A stretch of DNA of 64,000 bases from Valencia hispanica (GCA_963556495.2 OY747705.1:30063001-30127000); one strand, 5' to 3'; positions 37,601 through 49,845 are shown, counted from the first letter of the stretch. Notes: generated from the sequence alone by a model not told the origin. Numbers and translations are program-made.

Positions 37601-40226
37601 CTAATAAACTTATCAGGATATAATTAAGACACATGGACTCAACCTACATATGGTGGGGCAAATGTTTTCACTTTCAGATTTGTCTCCTGTTTGCCTTTGA
37701 CCTGTAAAAGACAAGAATTATATTGTGAAAAGTGCAACAGTAAAACTGCCATACTCCCCATTCACTGCCTTTATAGGCTTGGGTGTGTTCAGCCTGAATA
37801 GGGCACTGTCTGCGTCGTGAAACGATCAGCCCCACAAAGGGGGCTCTTAACTGTCAGCTACACTCACCAGTGCCAGACTGCGGCCCACACATTTCAGGAA
37901 GGAGAATTTATGGATGTTCTTCTCAATACCAAGGAGAGCACCCAGCTCATCCCTCAGAGTCTGCAGGGTGGTTTCAGGATAAACCCTAATAGGACCAGGA
38001 GGGGAAAGAAACAAGAACACAATATGTTTACCAGTCAGGGTGTCATAGCTAAGTTTAATATATAACTACATATTTTACTGGTTTTATTTATGCAGATTTT
38101 TTATTTTTATAAGTTAATCATATTGACAACTTTTATTTTCAATATAACACCAAACTGGGGTCCACTGTTTCATACCGTCATGTTATTTTCACACTGTAAA
38201 TGACATAAAGATAAACTTAACATTATAGTAAGAATGTTTTATTTTCAAACAGAGTTGATCTAACAACCTATTTTCCTTTTTTTCCCTTTTTCTCTCTCCA
38301 AATCATCAGAAAATAAATATTATTTTTAGCTTAAATCTTTTGTTAACAGAAAAAAAGTATAATGTTTTTTACTAACTTAACTATTCTTAGAAAAAAATTT
38401 AACAAATTAAATCCCTGGAACATTTGAAACATAGCTGCTTTTATTAATGATTTCTGTAGTTAACAGTAAAGTGCAAAAGTATCCAAACCCCTTGATTTTC
38501 TTTCTACTTTTGCCACATTAAAACTTCAATGCATTTTATGGAAACATTAAGTGATAATTTAACACAGTATATTATAAATTAAAATTAAAAGGATAGAAGG
38601 CTTTCAAAACTTTTTCAAATAAAAATGTAAGAAGTATGATGTACTTTTGTATTCCATCCCCTTCATTCTGACAACCTTAAATAACATGCAACCAATTACT
38701 GCCAAAAGTCTTAATAATTTAAATAAACTAAACCTATTATTTTTTTCTCTATAGAGAAAATCTGTTAAAAGTTGTAAAAGACTTGGGATTAAGGCAAGAA
38801 GTGCACCTTCCAGCAGGGCAACACCTCTAAACATTCAGCCAGGGCTACAATGGAATACGTTGTCCGGAAAGTGCAAAACAAAATTACATTAACCTGAAAC
38901 ACTTTTACATTTTACTGAAACACATTTACATTAACCTGAAACACTTTTACATTTTACCGAAACAAAATTACATTAACCTGAAACACTTTTACATTTAGCC
39001 TTCGTTGAAATACTTTACAAGGCAGTCCATAAAACCGACCTCTTCTCCCTCTGCATCAGCGAGAAAGTCCAAACTATGTCCACAATCACCACAAAATGTC
39101 CCTAAAACTTGAAAATAGATTCCGCAAAACCGGCAAAACATCTCTGCAGATTGAGCTGCTGGCAGGATCGATTCCATTACTGTTGCCACTTTGGTCTTGT
39201 CCCGACCCTAACCTCATCCCTGCAGTCTTTGTAAAAGTGTTTTGTTAAACTTATAAAAGTGTTTCAGTAAACTTGTAAATGTGTTTCTGTAAGATTGTAA
39301 ATGTGTTTCGGTAAATTTGTAAATGTGTTTTGGAAAACTTGTAAATGTGTTTCGGTAAAATGTAAAAGTGTTTCAGGTTAATGTCATTTTGTTTTGCACT
39401 TCCCGGCCACAGTAATGTAAGGGTTTAGATCAAAGCATATGTCCTAAATGTCCCAGTCAAAGTCCAAACCTACTTCCAGTTGAGAATCTGTGGCAAGATC
39501 TGAAAACTGGTGTTTACAGATGCTATCCATCCAATCTGACTGAGCCTGAGGTGTTTTGCAAAAAAGAATGGGTAGAAATTTCAGTCTCTAGATGTGCAAA
39601 ACTGGTAAAGACAACACCCTAAAAACGTCCAGCCATGATTGCCCCAAAAGGTGGTTCACAAAAGTATTGACTCACAGGAACTGAATATAAATGCATATCC
39701 AACTTTCCAGATTTGTATTTGTAAAAAAAAAAGAACAAAGCTTTGTATAATTGTTGTCCACATAACAATAATAGAGTACTTTAAAGTCCATGAAGCAAAA
39801 TCTCAACAAAATGCATTCAATTTTGTTGTTCTGAGAGAAAATGTAGAGAAGTTCAATAAATCCTTCTTCAAATAGCTTCAACAATCACACATCTGTTTAA
39901 TACAAACTGTCACCCTTTAGATGGAAATATAAATAAAACCTTTCAAGCAATTTTACCTGATGAAGCCAGCAGAAACAAAGCTTTCTGTGGCTTCAGATGG
40001 GACTTTATTCAGCTTCATGTCCCACTGGTCAGCAGGCACAAACAGCACATGAAGCTCCACAAACTACACATAAATGAAATTAACAACGAATTTGAATGTA
40101 CACCATCAACACTTGCTTACTAAATAAATTTTTATATCACGTCAAAAACTGAGATTTGCATACCTTCCTGCTGCCCGGTCTCGTGTTGTCCTCAGCATAT
40201 CTCACTGACTCACAAGACAGCTCCAT
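31646..40226 (-). CDS. spata1: spermatogenesis-associated protein 1 (13 exons)
   Basis: Sperm-associated protein; molecular role poorly defined. Exons in order: 40226-40164, 40063-39957, 37985-37868, 37701-37648, 37536-37179, 35766-35613, 33976-33910, 33813-33699, 33628-33503, 33405-33239, 32180-32160, 31967-31869, 31735-31646; 1539 nt, 512 aa, phases continuous. The N-terminal quarter matches SPATA1: VELHVLFVPADQW, SAGFIRVYPETTLQTL, FLKCVGRSLALVKGKQET, TFAPPYAAQPELYLLP. The middle is acidic and poorly conserved (an E/D-rich run near residue 165). The C-terminal third is an Arg/Lys/Glu-rich coiled coil ending L-R-D-L-K-A-E-L-A. Exon 11 is a 21-nt microexon, and the donor before it (GTTCAA) is weak, so that junction is the least certain. 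Convergent with ctbs, head-to-head with gng5. Confidence 0.85.
34067..35442 (-). mobile_element. Tc1 element with long terminal repeats (spata1 intron 6)
   Basis: TA then CAGTGGCTTGCAAAA at the left, and TTTTGCAAGCCACTG then TA at the right. The inverted repeats extend for about 200 bases with few differences. Total 1376 bp. It encloses one continuous transposase frame. It looks the youngest of the Tc1 copies here. Confidence 0.9.
34284..35243 (-). pseudogene. Tc1 transposase, open but lacking its N terminus
   Basis: 319 codons without a stop. In order: helix-turn-helix part (GYKNISQALNIPRSAVQ), an R-x-G-R-P-P-K-L hook, then the DDE nuclease with WSDETKMELFG, FQQDNDPKHKA and PDLNPIENLW holding the two Asp and the Glu. 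Family members start about 20-25 residues earlier with a Met. Here the frame runs straight into the terminal repeat and the first codon of the open frame is TTG, so a normal start is missing. Probably inactive. Confidence 0.8.
35938..36807 (-). mobile_element. Rex3-like (RTE) LINE, 5'-truncated (spata1 intron 5)
   Basis: Reverse transcriptase from the FADDVVLLASS catalytic block through F-K-Y-L-G-V-L-F, a gap/frameshift near 36450, then SIYVPTLIYVHELWV, SFLRRVSGLSLRDRVRSS and GRRPRGRPRTRWRDYV. The 3' end is a short GGAT tandem tail (CATCCATC on the plus strand near 35938-35957). Everything before the Y/FADD motif is gone, the usual outcome of incomplete target-primed reverse transcription. 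The family name is from recalled similarity. Confidence 0.75.
38872..39412. mobile_element. fold-back-like element with tandem-repeat arms
   Basis: The left arm (CCGGAAAGTGCAAAACAAAA, then ACATTAACCTGAAACACTTT) is mirrored by the right arm, whose inverse begins CCGGGAAGTGCAAAACAAAA. About 50 bases match almost perfectly. Each arm then continues as tandem units: roughly 38-base units on the left, and 22-base units of the GTGTTTCGGTAAACTTGTAAAT type on the right. The arms enclose a short unique core at 38995-39189. It interrupts a Tc1 transposase relic. No target duplication was pinned down. Confidence 0.65.
38995..39189 (-). CDS. small CxxC/CxxC peptide within the fold-back-like element
   Basis: A 64-codon frame starting with ATG, reading across the whole unique core. 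It has two Cys pairs, CRFC and CGDC, 11 residues apart, followed by G-H-S-L-D-F: a zinc-ribbon-like arrangement. An acidic stretch (D-A-E-G-E-E) and a short C-terminus follow, ending where the repeat arm begins. It may be a genuine element-encoded protein or a captured exon. Function unknown. Confidence 0.35.
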   Translation of the reverse strand: MATVMESILPAAQSAEMFCRFCGIYFQVLGTFCGDCGHSLDFLADAEGEEVGFMDCLVKYFNEG

Positions 40227-40229
40227 TGT

Positions 40230-41129
40230 CAGTCTGGTTCAGAGTAAGACACGCAGGGAAAGATTGAACTCAAGAAATGTTGTGGGTGTTTACTACAGAA
40301 GAGTTGTGTTTGCATGCGCTGTGATACCCCAGACTGCCATGAAACAATCTACTGCAATTAAACACACCCAGGCGTCCAACTGTGTTTCTTTTGTGCGAGT
40401 GCTAGGCTTGGTTGCTCTGGAGCTGATGACAGAGCAGCCTGCCAAAAAAGACAAAAACAACAACAAAAACTTCTCAACATATACGATCAACGAGTCCCCC
40501 TAGTTTTCATAAAATAAAATGTTGCAGTTTTTTTCTGAATCCTTGCACTTTTGAATCAGTGAATGCATCTTCACCACCAGGGGGCTGTAATTTCTTGCAA
40601 TATATTTGATAAATTAAGTGCTGTGGGATTTACCATCACTACCGAATCTGTTACTTATTAAACGTTCAAATATAAATAGTTTTGTAATTAAAAGCGATGT
40701 TTAAAGCAACTGTTATGTAAAAAAAAAATGAAAACATGTTAGTCATTATCTATAGCACTGCAAAACAAACTAATTATATGCAATCTACAGACGTTAAACA
40801 TAAAGTGAAGAGAAAGCTTCAAAAAATGTATCATCCTAATCTTTGTCAAAATAACAATAAAATATTGAATATAGAATACATCAAATGTATATTTGCTTAA
40901 AATTCCGTGTTAAACTAAACAGTAGGCTAAGGTGAAAAGGAAACATCTGAAAATCTTGCAAATTTCCAGATGACACTTGAAAGCAGCACTTGCGGGCACG
41001 CCTTTAAAGAAAACCGGAAGCTTATTCCCTGGAGGAAAACGAAGTTAGCTTGGTAGCTAAACACGGCGACTGGCTTGCGAAAGCTTTTCTACGCTTATTT
41101 TGTTGTTAAAGCCATTCCAGACCGCAGCA
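40230..41129. promoter_or_regulatory. shared upstream region of spata1 and gng5
   Basis: The two genes start head-to-head 904 bases apart. No repeat. The gng5 side (40980-41129) is richer in G/C. No TATA box on either side, as expected for a broadly expressed gene. Confidence 0.4.
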
Positions 41130-41483
<354 letters not shown>

Positions 41484-41563
41484 TACTGACGGGCCGAGCG
41501 ACCACTGTGAGTACAAACAACTTCATGAGCATTATCCGCTCAATATGTTATCTAATCTGGAGG

Positions 41564-41918
41564 TAGGGCTGGGCGATATGGCTTTAAAATTAAATCTACG
41601 ATTTGTCATGCCAAATCCGATTTTTTATTGATTTTAATTTCTTCTCCCTTTCTATTTCTGAAAAGAAATTTAAAATGACAGAATATTTATAAAGCTGGCT
41701 TTTATTTTAATCATCCTTTCTGGAAGTTAACCTGAATTCAAAGTCCAAATAAATGCACGCTGTAAAACATGAAGGTAGACCTTGGGCCTGGCTCACATCA
41801 CTTTGAACTACTGAAACCCTTGGAGTGCATTGGTGAAGTTTTTTTTTTTCTCGATTTATCCAGAAATTAAATTTTCATAAACAGAAAATTTGATTAATCG
41901 ATTTATCGCCCAGCCCTA
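41564..41918. mobile_element. hAT-type MITE with exact 8-bp target duplication
   Basis: TCTGGAGG at 41556-41563 is repeated at 41919-41926. The ends are a 15-bp inverted repeat, TAGGGCTGGGCGATA. 355 bp, AT-rich core, no coding. It lies in the 3' UTR intron of gng5. Confidence 0.85.
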
Positions 41919-42497
41919 TCTGGAGGTTCAATTGAAATAAAAGGGGGATTTATTTTTTGGCATCCGGGTAGTAGTAAGGTTTACTCAACAATATTTAAAG
42001 CTAGTAACTATTAATTCAGCCTTAAGTGAGACATAATAGTTGTAAAGTTTGCGCCTGGCTAATATACAGAGTTTAGGGGCCTTAAAGCAAGTGATCATTA
42101 GACCTGAGAGCTCTTATGGACATCTAAGGCAGCAAGAGGACTGAAATGTTGTCACAAATCACTTGTAATTTGGTATATTTCCATAATAAAGTGTTAAGAT
42201 GTGTGCTGTGTGACTTTTTTTATTTCAGTATTGTATATTTTACTAATAAATGCCTTGTTTCTTCAGGTTTTGGTTGATGTGCCTTGTTGAACTGAGCTGC
42301 AGGGTCCTGCAAAATCGACTGGAATCATCTCAGGAGTCTTTGGGAATTTTGGCCAGGAATCTAACTTGAGCCTTTTTAAACTCTAACCTTCCTTACAAAA
42401 ATTATACACATTTTTCTTGGGTTCATAAGAAATGCCACACCCTTCCTGCATAGAACTAACACACGTGCCTTCTGAAATGTAAATGTTTCTTGTCTCA

Positions 42498-42503
42498 ATA
42501 AAG
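42498..42503 (+). terminator. gng5 polyadenylation signal
   Basis: AATAAA in TCTCAATAAAGCGG, downstream of the inferred 3' UTR exon. Confidence 0.6.
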
Positions 42504-42519
42504 CGGAACTATTTCCACA

Positions 42520-44430
42520 TTTTAGACATGCAGCTCCATGTTTTCGTTTCCTATTAACCAACTCCACTGAACAGACAACCTAATTGATTTGAGCAAAAAG
42601 TTATTGGATGCTAATGTAGCTTTAACAGGGTAAAGCTTATAAAAATGCCAATGAGGGATTCATCCTTTTGATTTAGGTGTTGAAGCAGGGATGCATCCAA
42701 AAGTTCTTGGATAGTAGCTTTTGACTGGAGTGGGGCACTCCTGGTTTACCGGGAAGTAAACAAAGTAAAAACAATTAATCTAGGATCTATTCCACAGTGA
42801 GATAAGAGAAAACTATTTTTTTAAATCGCAAAATAAACTGAGCCAATTACTGCAGGAATATGAACCTAACTCACTTTCTTGAATAGTTAACGGTTACTCA
42901 TCCCTCTAGAGCCTGAAGGTGTAGGACACTGTCCCATTTTCCTCATTTATGCTTTTTATTTTAAAGAGAGATACTACTTATGCAAGTCCTGGTCAGATTT
43001 CACACCATCATCTTTTAGCTGCCAGTTTAATCTTTATCTGCACTGTTTAAATATGCATGAAGCATCAAGGTAGATAGTTTGTCATGCTCTGACTTGTTTT
43101 AGTGATTTTCATTTTGTTAACTTAAGAGTGTTTTTGTTATTGCATTGTGGCTCAATCTAAATTCTTAGTTTGATCTACATTTTCATCTATATTTCGTTGG
43201 CTGCCTTTTCTTCCAGGTTATAAAAAGTGTTAACACATGCCTTTCACTAATCCCAGTCATGCTAATTAACACTAGAGAATACAGTCAGTTTTAGTTATTG
43301 TACTGAACCACCCCCCCAACAATATCTGCATATCACTTTCAGTTTATCTTTTGTAACTTTGATAATTAACTGCTCACTTTCTCAGAATTTTTGTTTTTGG
43401 AACAGGTTAACCATTGTAATTTGTTAGATGACCATATATTTAAAGTTGGCTAGTCAAATTTGATTCAACTCGACCCAAAAATAAAATGAATATAAACATT
43501 TTTTTTAAACCCAATTCAGAAAAGGTAAGTCTTTTACCCCATTGACCACATTTAAACAGTTTAAATCCACAAATTTCATCTTTTGAACTTGAGGAAATAT
43601 CTCATAGCTGCTTCTATTACATTGTACCACACCTGCCAAAAAAGTTTTAAAAATAAACTATTGTGACACTTGTGGTGTTGTGGCTCAATAGACCCCTGAA
43701 GATTAGGAGGCAAATCAACTTTATATTTAAACAGTAAGTGCAAATTCTAAATTAAACCATAATTAACCCTTGGAAAAGCAATGTGCAGGGCCTCAATGTA
43801 TGCTTGTGGAGAAGAGCATCACAGGTTTAGGAACCTCTGAGTTGTCGGGTTGGAGCGGGAGCTGGATCAGGGCATCATCTGCGGTAATGGTCTCGCTGGT
43901 CTTGCATGGTGAGGAAAGGACTGAGCAAAAAAAAAACTAGCCTTGTTTTTATGGTCTGTCTATACTTTCATTCTTTACAGTCTAAATTTAAAAGAATGAG
44001 AGCCCATATACAAGTGACTGAAATTAGCCTCATCCATAGGGTGAGGAGCTCCCATCATCTGGGTGAGGCTCTGAGCTGAGCAACTGCAGCAATTTACATA
44101 CATTCACACAAAAAGAAACATTTGACACGTGTAGAGGGATATTGAGCTTGAGTCAAGCTTTTGTGCCCAACAAGCCAGTATGCTCTGCCGGATCTTATTT
44201 GACCCAGAACACCACAATTTAAACTTTTCATTTACAGACCTTCAGAATTGACTAAATGGTGTTTTGTGTTAAAATGCCTGTTTGAGGATAACATGATTCC
44301 ATCCAATAAAATATAAATTGTTTTAATACAGATCTCAACTGAAACTGGTCAAACTTGACCCAAACAAACATGAAGGTTAAAATGCAAATTTTGTGTTGAC
44401 TTAATCACACAGGGACAAGTCTGTCAGAAG
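42520..44430. other. spacer between gng5 and rpf1
   Basis: AT-rich with no repeat boundaries recognised. One segment (43797-43924) looks like an isolated minus-strand exon and is listed separately. Confidence 0.4.
43797..43924 (-). other. isolated exon-like open segment
   Basis: On the minus strand a T-rich tract and AG (TTTTTTGCTCAG) precede a reading CKTSETITADDALIQLPLQP, then D-N-S-E-V-P-K-P-V-M, stopping at TGA. Composition is exon-like against AT-rich flanks. No partner exon and no family recognised. Confidence 0.2.
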
Positions 44431-44438
44431 ACATGCAC

Positions 44439-44444
44439 TTTATT
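44439..44444 (-). terminator. rpf1 polyadenylation signal
   Basis: AATAAA on the minus strand, about 215 bases past the rpf1 stop. Confidence 0.5.
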
Positions 44445-44658
44445 TCACTATTCAACCTTTAACTCGGTAGAGACTGAAAGTCATCTCCAGATGAAAACTA
44501 AAAAGATTAACTAAATAACATCAATAAAAGTTGAATCTGTACAGCTACCACATGTTTCCTTTAAAGAATCTGAGACACTACAAAGCAAATTTGTGCAAGT
44601 CCACAAATGTTTGATGGGCATTAGGCTGGGACATCTTATCCCAATAAATGTCAAGAAC

Positions 44659-47600
44659 TCAAAGTTGGAACTTCCGTCTGCAGGCATCCATCTCGTGGCG
44701 CTGAAAGATGAAAATATTTTGATTTTACCAATAAGAAAAAACTAAAGGACATTTTCTTCAGGTAGTATCTTATTATAATTCTAAAACACTGGAATCGAAT
44801 GTCATAAGTGTTATGCATGCAGATTTAAGCTAATAAATGCACTTGATTTCTTAGAGTTGCTTAATTAAACAGGCTCACCTTTAGCACCCATTCGTACTCT
44901 CCATACTTTGAGTCGAATGTGCCCTTCTGCAGAGATCGGAGTTTTAGAGTGAAGCGAGGTCCCAGCTCCTGAATGCCAACTTTCTTCTCGTTCTTGAAGA
45001 TGTACCTTATCAGAATACCATAATTAGTTTATTTGACTTCATTGAAAATAAATGAAAAGCCTTTTATCCCTGGCTCCATTTTTCCCAATGTATGGTATTG
45101 GTATTTATTGATAGGGAAAGAGATCACATTTAGACCATGACAAGTTGATTAAGCCAATACAAGAAGCAGCTGCAAAGTCATTTAACAAAGAGAGATAATG
45201 TTCTAAATGCCTTTACCCATGTCTAACTTTGGAAAAGTCTCAGGTTAGTCACTTTATTAGGCACACCTGTCCAACTGCTCGTCAATGCAAATTTCTAATC
45301 AGCCAATCACATAGCGGCAACTCAATGCTTTTAGGCATGTAGACATGGTCAAGACAATCTGCTGCAGTTCAAACCGTCAAGCATCAGAATGGGGAAGAAA
45401 GGTGATTTAAGTGACTTTGAACGTGGCATGGTTGTTGGTGCCAGACAGGCTGGTCTGAGTATTTCAGAAACTGCTGATCTACTGGGATTTTCACGCACAA
45501 CCATCTCTAGGGTTTACAGAGAATGGTCAGAAAAACGGAAAATATCCAGTTCTGTGGGTGAAAAGGCCTTGTTGATGCCAGAGGTCAGAAAATGGCCAGA
45601 CTGGTTTGAGCTGATAAAAAGGCAACAGTAACTCAAATAAACACTCGTTACAACCAAGTTATGCAGAAGAGCATCTCTGAACGCACGACACATCGAACCT
45701 TGAGGCAGATGGGCTACAGCAGCAGAAGACCACACTGTGTGCCACTCCTGCCAACTAAGAACAGGAAACTGAGGCTACAATTCGCACAGGTTCACCAAAA
45801 TTGGACAATAGAAGATTAGAAAAATGTTGCCTGGTCTGATGAATCTCGATTTCTGCTGCGACATTCGGATGGTAGGGTCAGAATTTGGCATCAACAACAT
45901 GAAAGCATGGATCCATCCTGCCTTGTATCAACGGTTCAGGCTGGTGGTGGTGGTGTAATGGTGTGGGGGACATTTTCCTGGCACACTTTGGGCCCCTTAG
46001 TACCAATTGAGCATCGTTGCAACGCCACAGCCTACCTGAGTATTGTTGCTGACCATGTCCATCCCTTTATGACCACAGTGTACCCATCTTCTGATGGCTA
46101 CTTCCAGCAGGATAATGCGCCATGTCATAAAGTTCGAATCATCTCAGACTGGTTTCTTGAACATGACAATGAGTTCACTGTACTCAAATGGCCTCCACAG
46201 TCACCAGATCTCAATCCAATTGAGCACCTTTGGGATGTGGTGGAACGGGACATTCACATCATGGTTGTGCAGCCGACAAATCTGCAGCAACTGCGTGATG
46301 CTATTGTGTCAACATGGACCAAAATCTCAGAGGAATGTCTCCAGTACCTTGTTGAATCCATCTATTCTGAAGACAAAAGGGGCTCCAAACTGCCACACTA
46401 TTGTTCACCTTATCCTATACACAGCATATCTCTAAAAAAACCTAACTCAACAGTGACCAATAAAATGAAATGCCTCACCAAAAAACGTGGAAACATATGG
46501 ACACACAGACGTCAACTAACACAAGCAGTTGTTCTGAGTCTGATGACAGGAATCTTTAGCATTTCTTCTGTAAACATTTATTAAAAGACTTGTGAAATTA
46601 CAAGAATTGAAAAGAAGGCTATATCTTAGAGATAAAGAAGCTGATAAAACCAAAAAAGGGAAAGTTTGATTTGATTTCATTCTTCTACAGCAGCTGCTTA
46701 GAGGTTAAATAGTATTACATTTTTGGCAATTCAGGATCTAATCTCCAAGATTTTGTTACACTTACATCCACATCGAAAAAAATATATAACACCAACAAAC
46801 AAATCCTGGAATATTACCAAAAACATTCCTGGAAATGGAAGGATGTTTGTCTGATTAAGCTTGAATGTTTACCTGTGGAATCTAAAAAAGATGAAGTCTC
46901 TCTGGTTGTGAAAGGTTGCGACCTGGCGACCAACAAAGTGAGGGTTCTGTGGGAAGAGAGCAGCGAACAGACGACCAATGCTGTGTCCAAGGCGGGTGGT
47001 GAAGTTGTTGAGGATCACCTCTGGATAGTGTTCGGTTGGCTCTTTACCTCTTCTCTTAAAAACAGGAAACAGGACAGTGATAAGCACAAATGAGCCTCTA
47101 TTTACCAGGGTGAGAGCTGAGCTGGAGATTTGTCTGTAGTTACTATAAAAAATTGTGTAACTTCAAAAACAGTACTATTAATGAAGGCGCAATACAGCAG
47201 AGTTTATACACATTTTTTCAGTCAGTTTTGAGCCCTTTTTAGAGAATTACTAAAGCACAATAGCAAATGTTCACAAGGAATTTATCTTGCTACTGTAGTC
47301 AGGCTTTAAACATGGGGGCCCGCAATACGACGGACAGAAGGAAGGACTGAAAAAAAAGGCTGATGGATCAATACCAGTTTTAATGAACTGGATATATAAA
47401 AGCTGTGATAAACAATATTTTTCCATGATTATCCAGAGGTGGAAACTACATAAATTAAATTCCAGCCTTTTTTAGACTATATGAAACCGGATACCATTTT
47501 GGGGAGGTGAGAATTCAGATCTGTACCCAAACAAGGCATTTATAGTGAAGATGAGTTTATTTCACTTGCCTTTAGCTCTTTTCGTAGTCGAACACTGCTG

Positions 47601-49323
47601 ACTTTGAAGTGTGCAGTTGGCCCGTCAGGAAGGTGACAGAGAACCAAACCATCTAAGAATAACTGTTAAGGATCCTGACATGAGAAAAAAATAGAAAGTC
47701 AAAAGAAAAACCCCCACTTCATATTAGTCTGCTTTTGGTTTATTTCAATAGCAGACCCCAGATAGTAACCAGCACAACATTTCTATCATTAGCTAATATT
47801 TTTTTCTGATCTATTCTTTGAGCTTGGATTCTTTTCACACATATATTGTGATAAGGATAAATGTGCACCATATTTGTAGCCAGAAGAGTAACATCTCAAG
47901 CAGGAACAAAAACTGTATTTATCTACACAGATTTCCTCGTGCCATCAGAAGTGCTTTATGAAGTCAGGATACTGGGCACTTGGCGATCCTCGTTGATGAC
48001 CATCAGGTATGTGAAGTCCCTGGCAACACACTGGGGAATTATCCTCTTTAGGGCAAGGCCTCGTCTGTAGTAAACATGGGCGTTTGGGATGACACTGGCC
48101 AGCTGCTCACAAAACCTTGTTGTTCTCTGCAAAACACAAGTGGCACAATTAAGGAGGAAGTTTTACAAGTCACAATATATTGTCTTACACATAGTATCTC
48201 AGTATATCGTATTGCCCCCCCACCCCCCGTATTGTGATACATATATCACCAGATTCTTGCCAATACACATCTCTATTATATATGAACTAAAATAGCTAAT
48301 TATTTCTGTAAAAGTACATGATTATAAAACTATTAAATGTTAGTAATTAGAAAAAGCTTAATTCAAAATGTGCAAAATGATGACAACCAGCAGCCACTCA
48401 CCCCTCTGGGTCTGTCTGATGTAGTGATGAGCACTTTCGGATTTGTCAACCCATTGAAATATGCAGAAAATTCATCAGTTCCCTCATCAAAAGCAACCTA
48501 AACAGGAGTAAAACAAACAAAACGATCGTTTACAAAATTAACTACATAGACATCGGAGTTGGATGAATGCATTTCCGTGAAACACGACTAAAAAAACTAA
48601 ATCCAAACCTCTTCATCTTCTGGATCAACTGTTGTCTCATCAAACACTCTCTGGTTTTCTATCGTTTTGGGGACCTCCTTTGGTGGCGCCTAAGTTGGAA
48701 ATAGATGAACATAGAGTGACTGACTAAAGATGCGAATCAATACACAAAACTCTTCTTATATGGTTGATAACAGGATAATAAAAACTAATAACAGGTATGA
48801 AGGTTAAAACACAAAGTGTAAATACTCACCTTGTCACCTAAAGCTTCCCTTTCTTTTCTCCTTTTTTTCTTCAATTGTAGCTTTTGCTAAAAGACAAAAG
48901 AAAACAGGCTTTAGATTTTAAATACACTCCAATAGAAAATGGACATTTTTAACAGGTGATATGTGATTAGTTAGTGGATGTGTTGACACTGATATGCAAT
49001 GGGGGACTGTTTAGATTAAAAACACAAACTAACTCTGCTGTAGGAACTCATTGAAGGTAGTCTGATCATGTAGTCTCTCTGTTTACCTTCCTCTTCTCTT
49101 GCTTGAGCTTCATGAACATGAAGTGTCTCCGCTGTTTGTTCTTGATCTCAGAGACACTGAACGTGGGGGGAAACGCAGCCTCTGGCTCGGCCTGCTTCTC
49201 CACGGCGCTGCTCTCTTCCTTTACATCCACGTTTTTCACTTTCGCCTTTGCTTCTATTGACTTCTTGCTCTTCTGCTTCTTGCTTTTGCTGCCCTGATTA
49301 GTGGGAACCTCTGTAATATCCAT
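44659..49323 (-). CDS. rpf1: ribosome production factor 1 (complete, 9 exons)
   Basis: Nucleolar Brix-domain protein needed for 60S ribosomal subunit assembly, acting on pre-rRNA. Exons in order: 49323-49087, 48886-48830, 48689-48609, 48497-48402, 48126-47973, 47652-47570, 47054-46873, 45005-44879, 44700-44659; 1059 nt, 352 aa, close to the human length. N-terminal Lys-rich, nuclear-type tail, then [18 protein letters not shown]. The Brix domain begins at [10 protein letters not shown] and continues through [31 protein letters not shown] and [20 protein letters not shown]; it closes with [13 protein letters not shown] and a basic end. The intron after exon 6 uses a GC donor (AAG then GCAAGT). 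Intron 7 carries a Tc1 relic. Confidence 0.95.
45241..46450 (+). pseudogene. second-type Tc1 transposase relic (rpf1 intron 7)
   Basis: The N-terminal frame at 45389-45631 gives [20 protein letters not shown] and a helix-turn-helix ([20 protein letters not shown]). After frameshifts, 45907-46390 gives [23 protein letters not shown] and [14 protein letters not shown], so the DDE landmarks survive. The left end contains CACTTTATTAGGCACACCTG. The matching right end was not found. It differs in family from the other Tc1 copies in the window. Confidence 0.75.
48150..48285. repeat. MITE-end-like repeat in rpf1 intron 4
   Basis: ATATCGTATTGCCCCCCC, TGTGATACATATATCACCAGATTCTTGCCAATACAC resembles one end of a dispersed teleost MITE. 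No partner end. Confidence 0.3.
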
Positions 49324-49534
49324 CTTTCGTGTGTCGGCGGCCTGTTTTGGACTAGTATTTCACGTGTGTACAGACTGTCTGTTAGACTGTTCACTTCCTG
49401 GGATAGAAGGCGAATGGATCAAGTTTAGCAATAAAGAAAGATGACCTCTAGTGGTGAGGAGGGATACTGCCTCTCTCACTCATCCCTTTTGAGAATGTCT
49501 AAAAACAAAATCAGAAAATCCAAACAGTCACAAT

Positions 49535-49845
49535 TTAATGAAGCGCAAATGCATATGGTTAGATGCTGAGGACCCTCTGGAGTTTAGTGTGCAAAAAAGG
49601 ATTATTCATAAAATGAACATTATGGACAACCCTGAGCATCCTCTAGCCTACATCAGACTGTCATACAACTACAGAGCGTCTTCAGTCAGAGGCTTCTTCA
49701 GATCTGCAGAGCGCTACAAGAGATCATCCCTACCTACAGCCATCAGCATCTACAACAAATCTCTGAAGAAACTTTGAAAATGAGTTACAACATTTAATTT
49801 CCCTTTGGGATTAATAAAGTAATTTTTAACTGAATTGAATCATTA
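49535..49845 (+). repeat. LINE 3' end, copy 1
   Basis: The open frame here ends PTAISIYNKS, as in the C-terminal tip of dispersed LINE reverse transcriptases. It is followed by ATTTAATTTCCCTTTGGGAT, TAATAAAGTA and TGAATTGAAT, a tail seen repeatedly in fish genomes. Confidence 0.5.

Larger units (their letters stand above)
38466..39870 (+). pseudogene. Tc1 relic in spata1 intron 2
   Basis: A left-end-like segment (AAGTGCAAAAGTATCC) is followed on the plus strand by remnants of the DDE region around 38790-38855. After an inserted element, it resumes with F-R-S-K-H-M near 39428, a CKKEWVEISVSRCAKL block near 39560 and the ends near 39660. Broken by stops. Confidence 0.65.

Noticed and set aside
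38872..39412. CRISPR-like regular repeats
   Set aside because: The units are contiguous tandem repeats in the arms of an inverted-repeat element, with no spacers, in a vertebrate genome.
43797..43924. Terminal exon of rpf1
   Set aside because: rpf1 already closes at 44659 with the family's normal C terminus.
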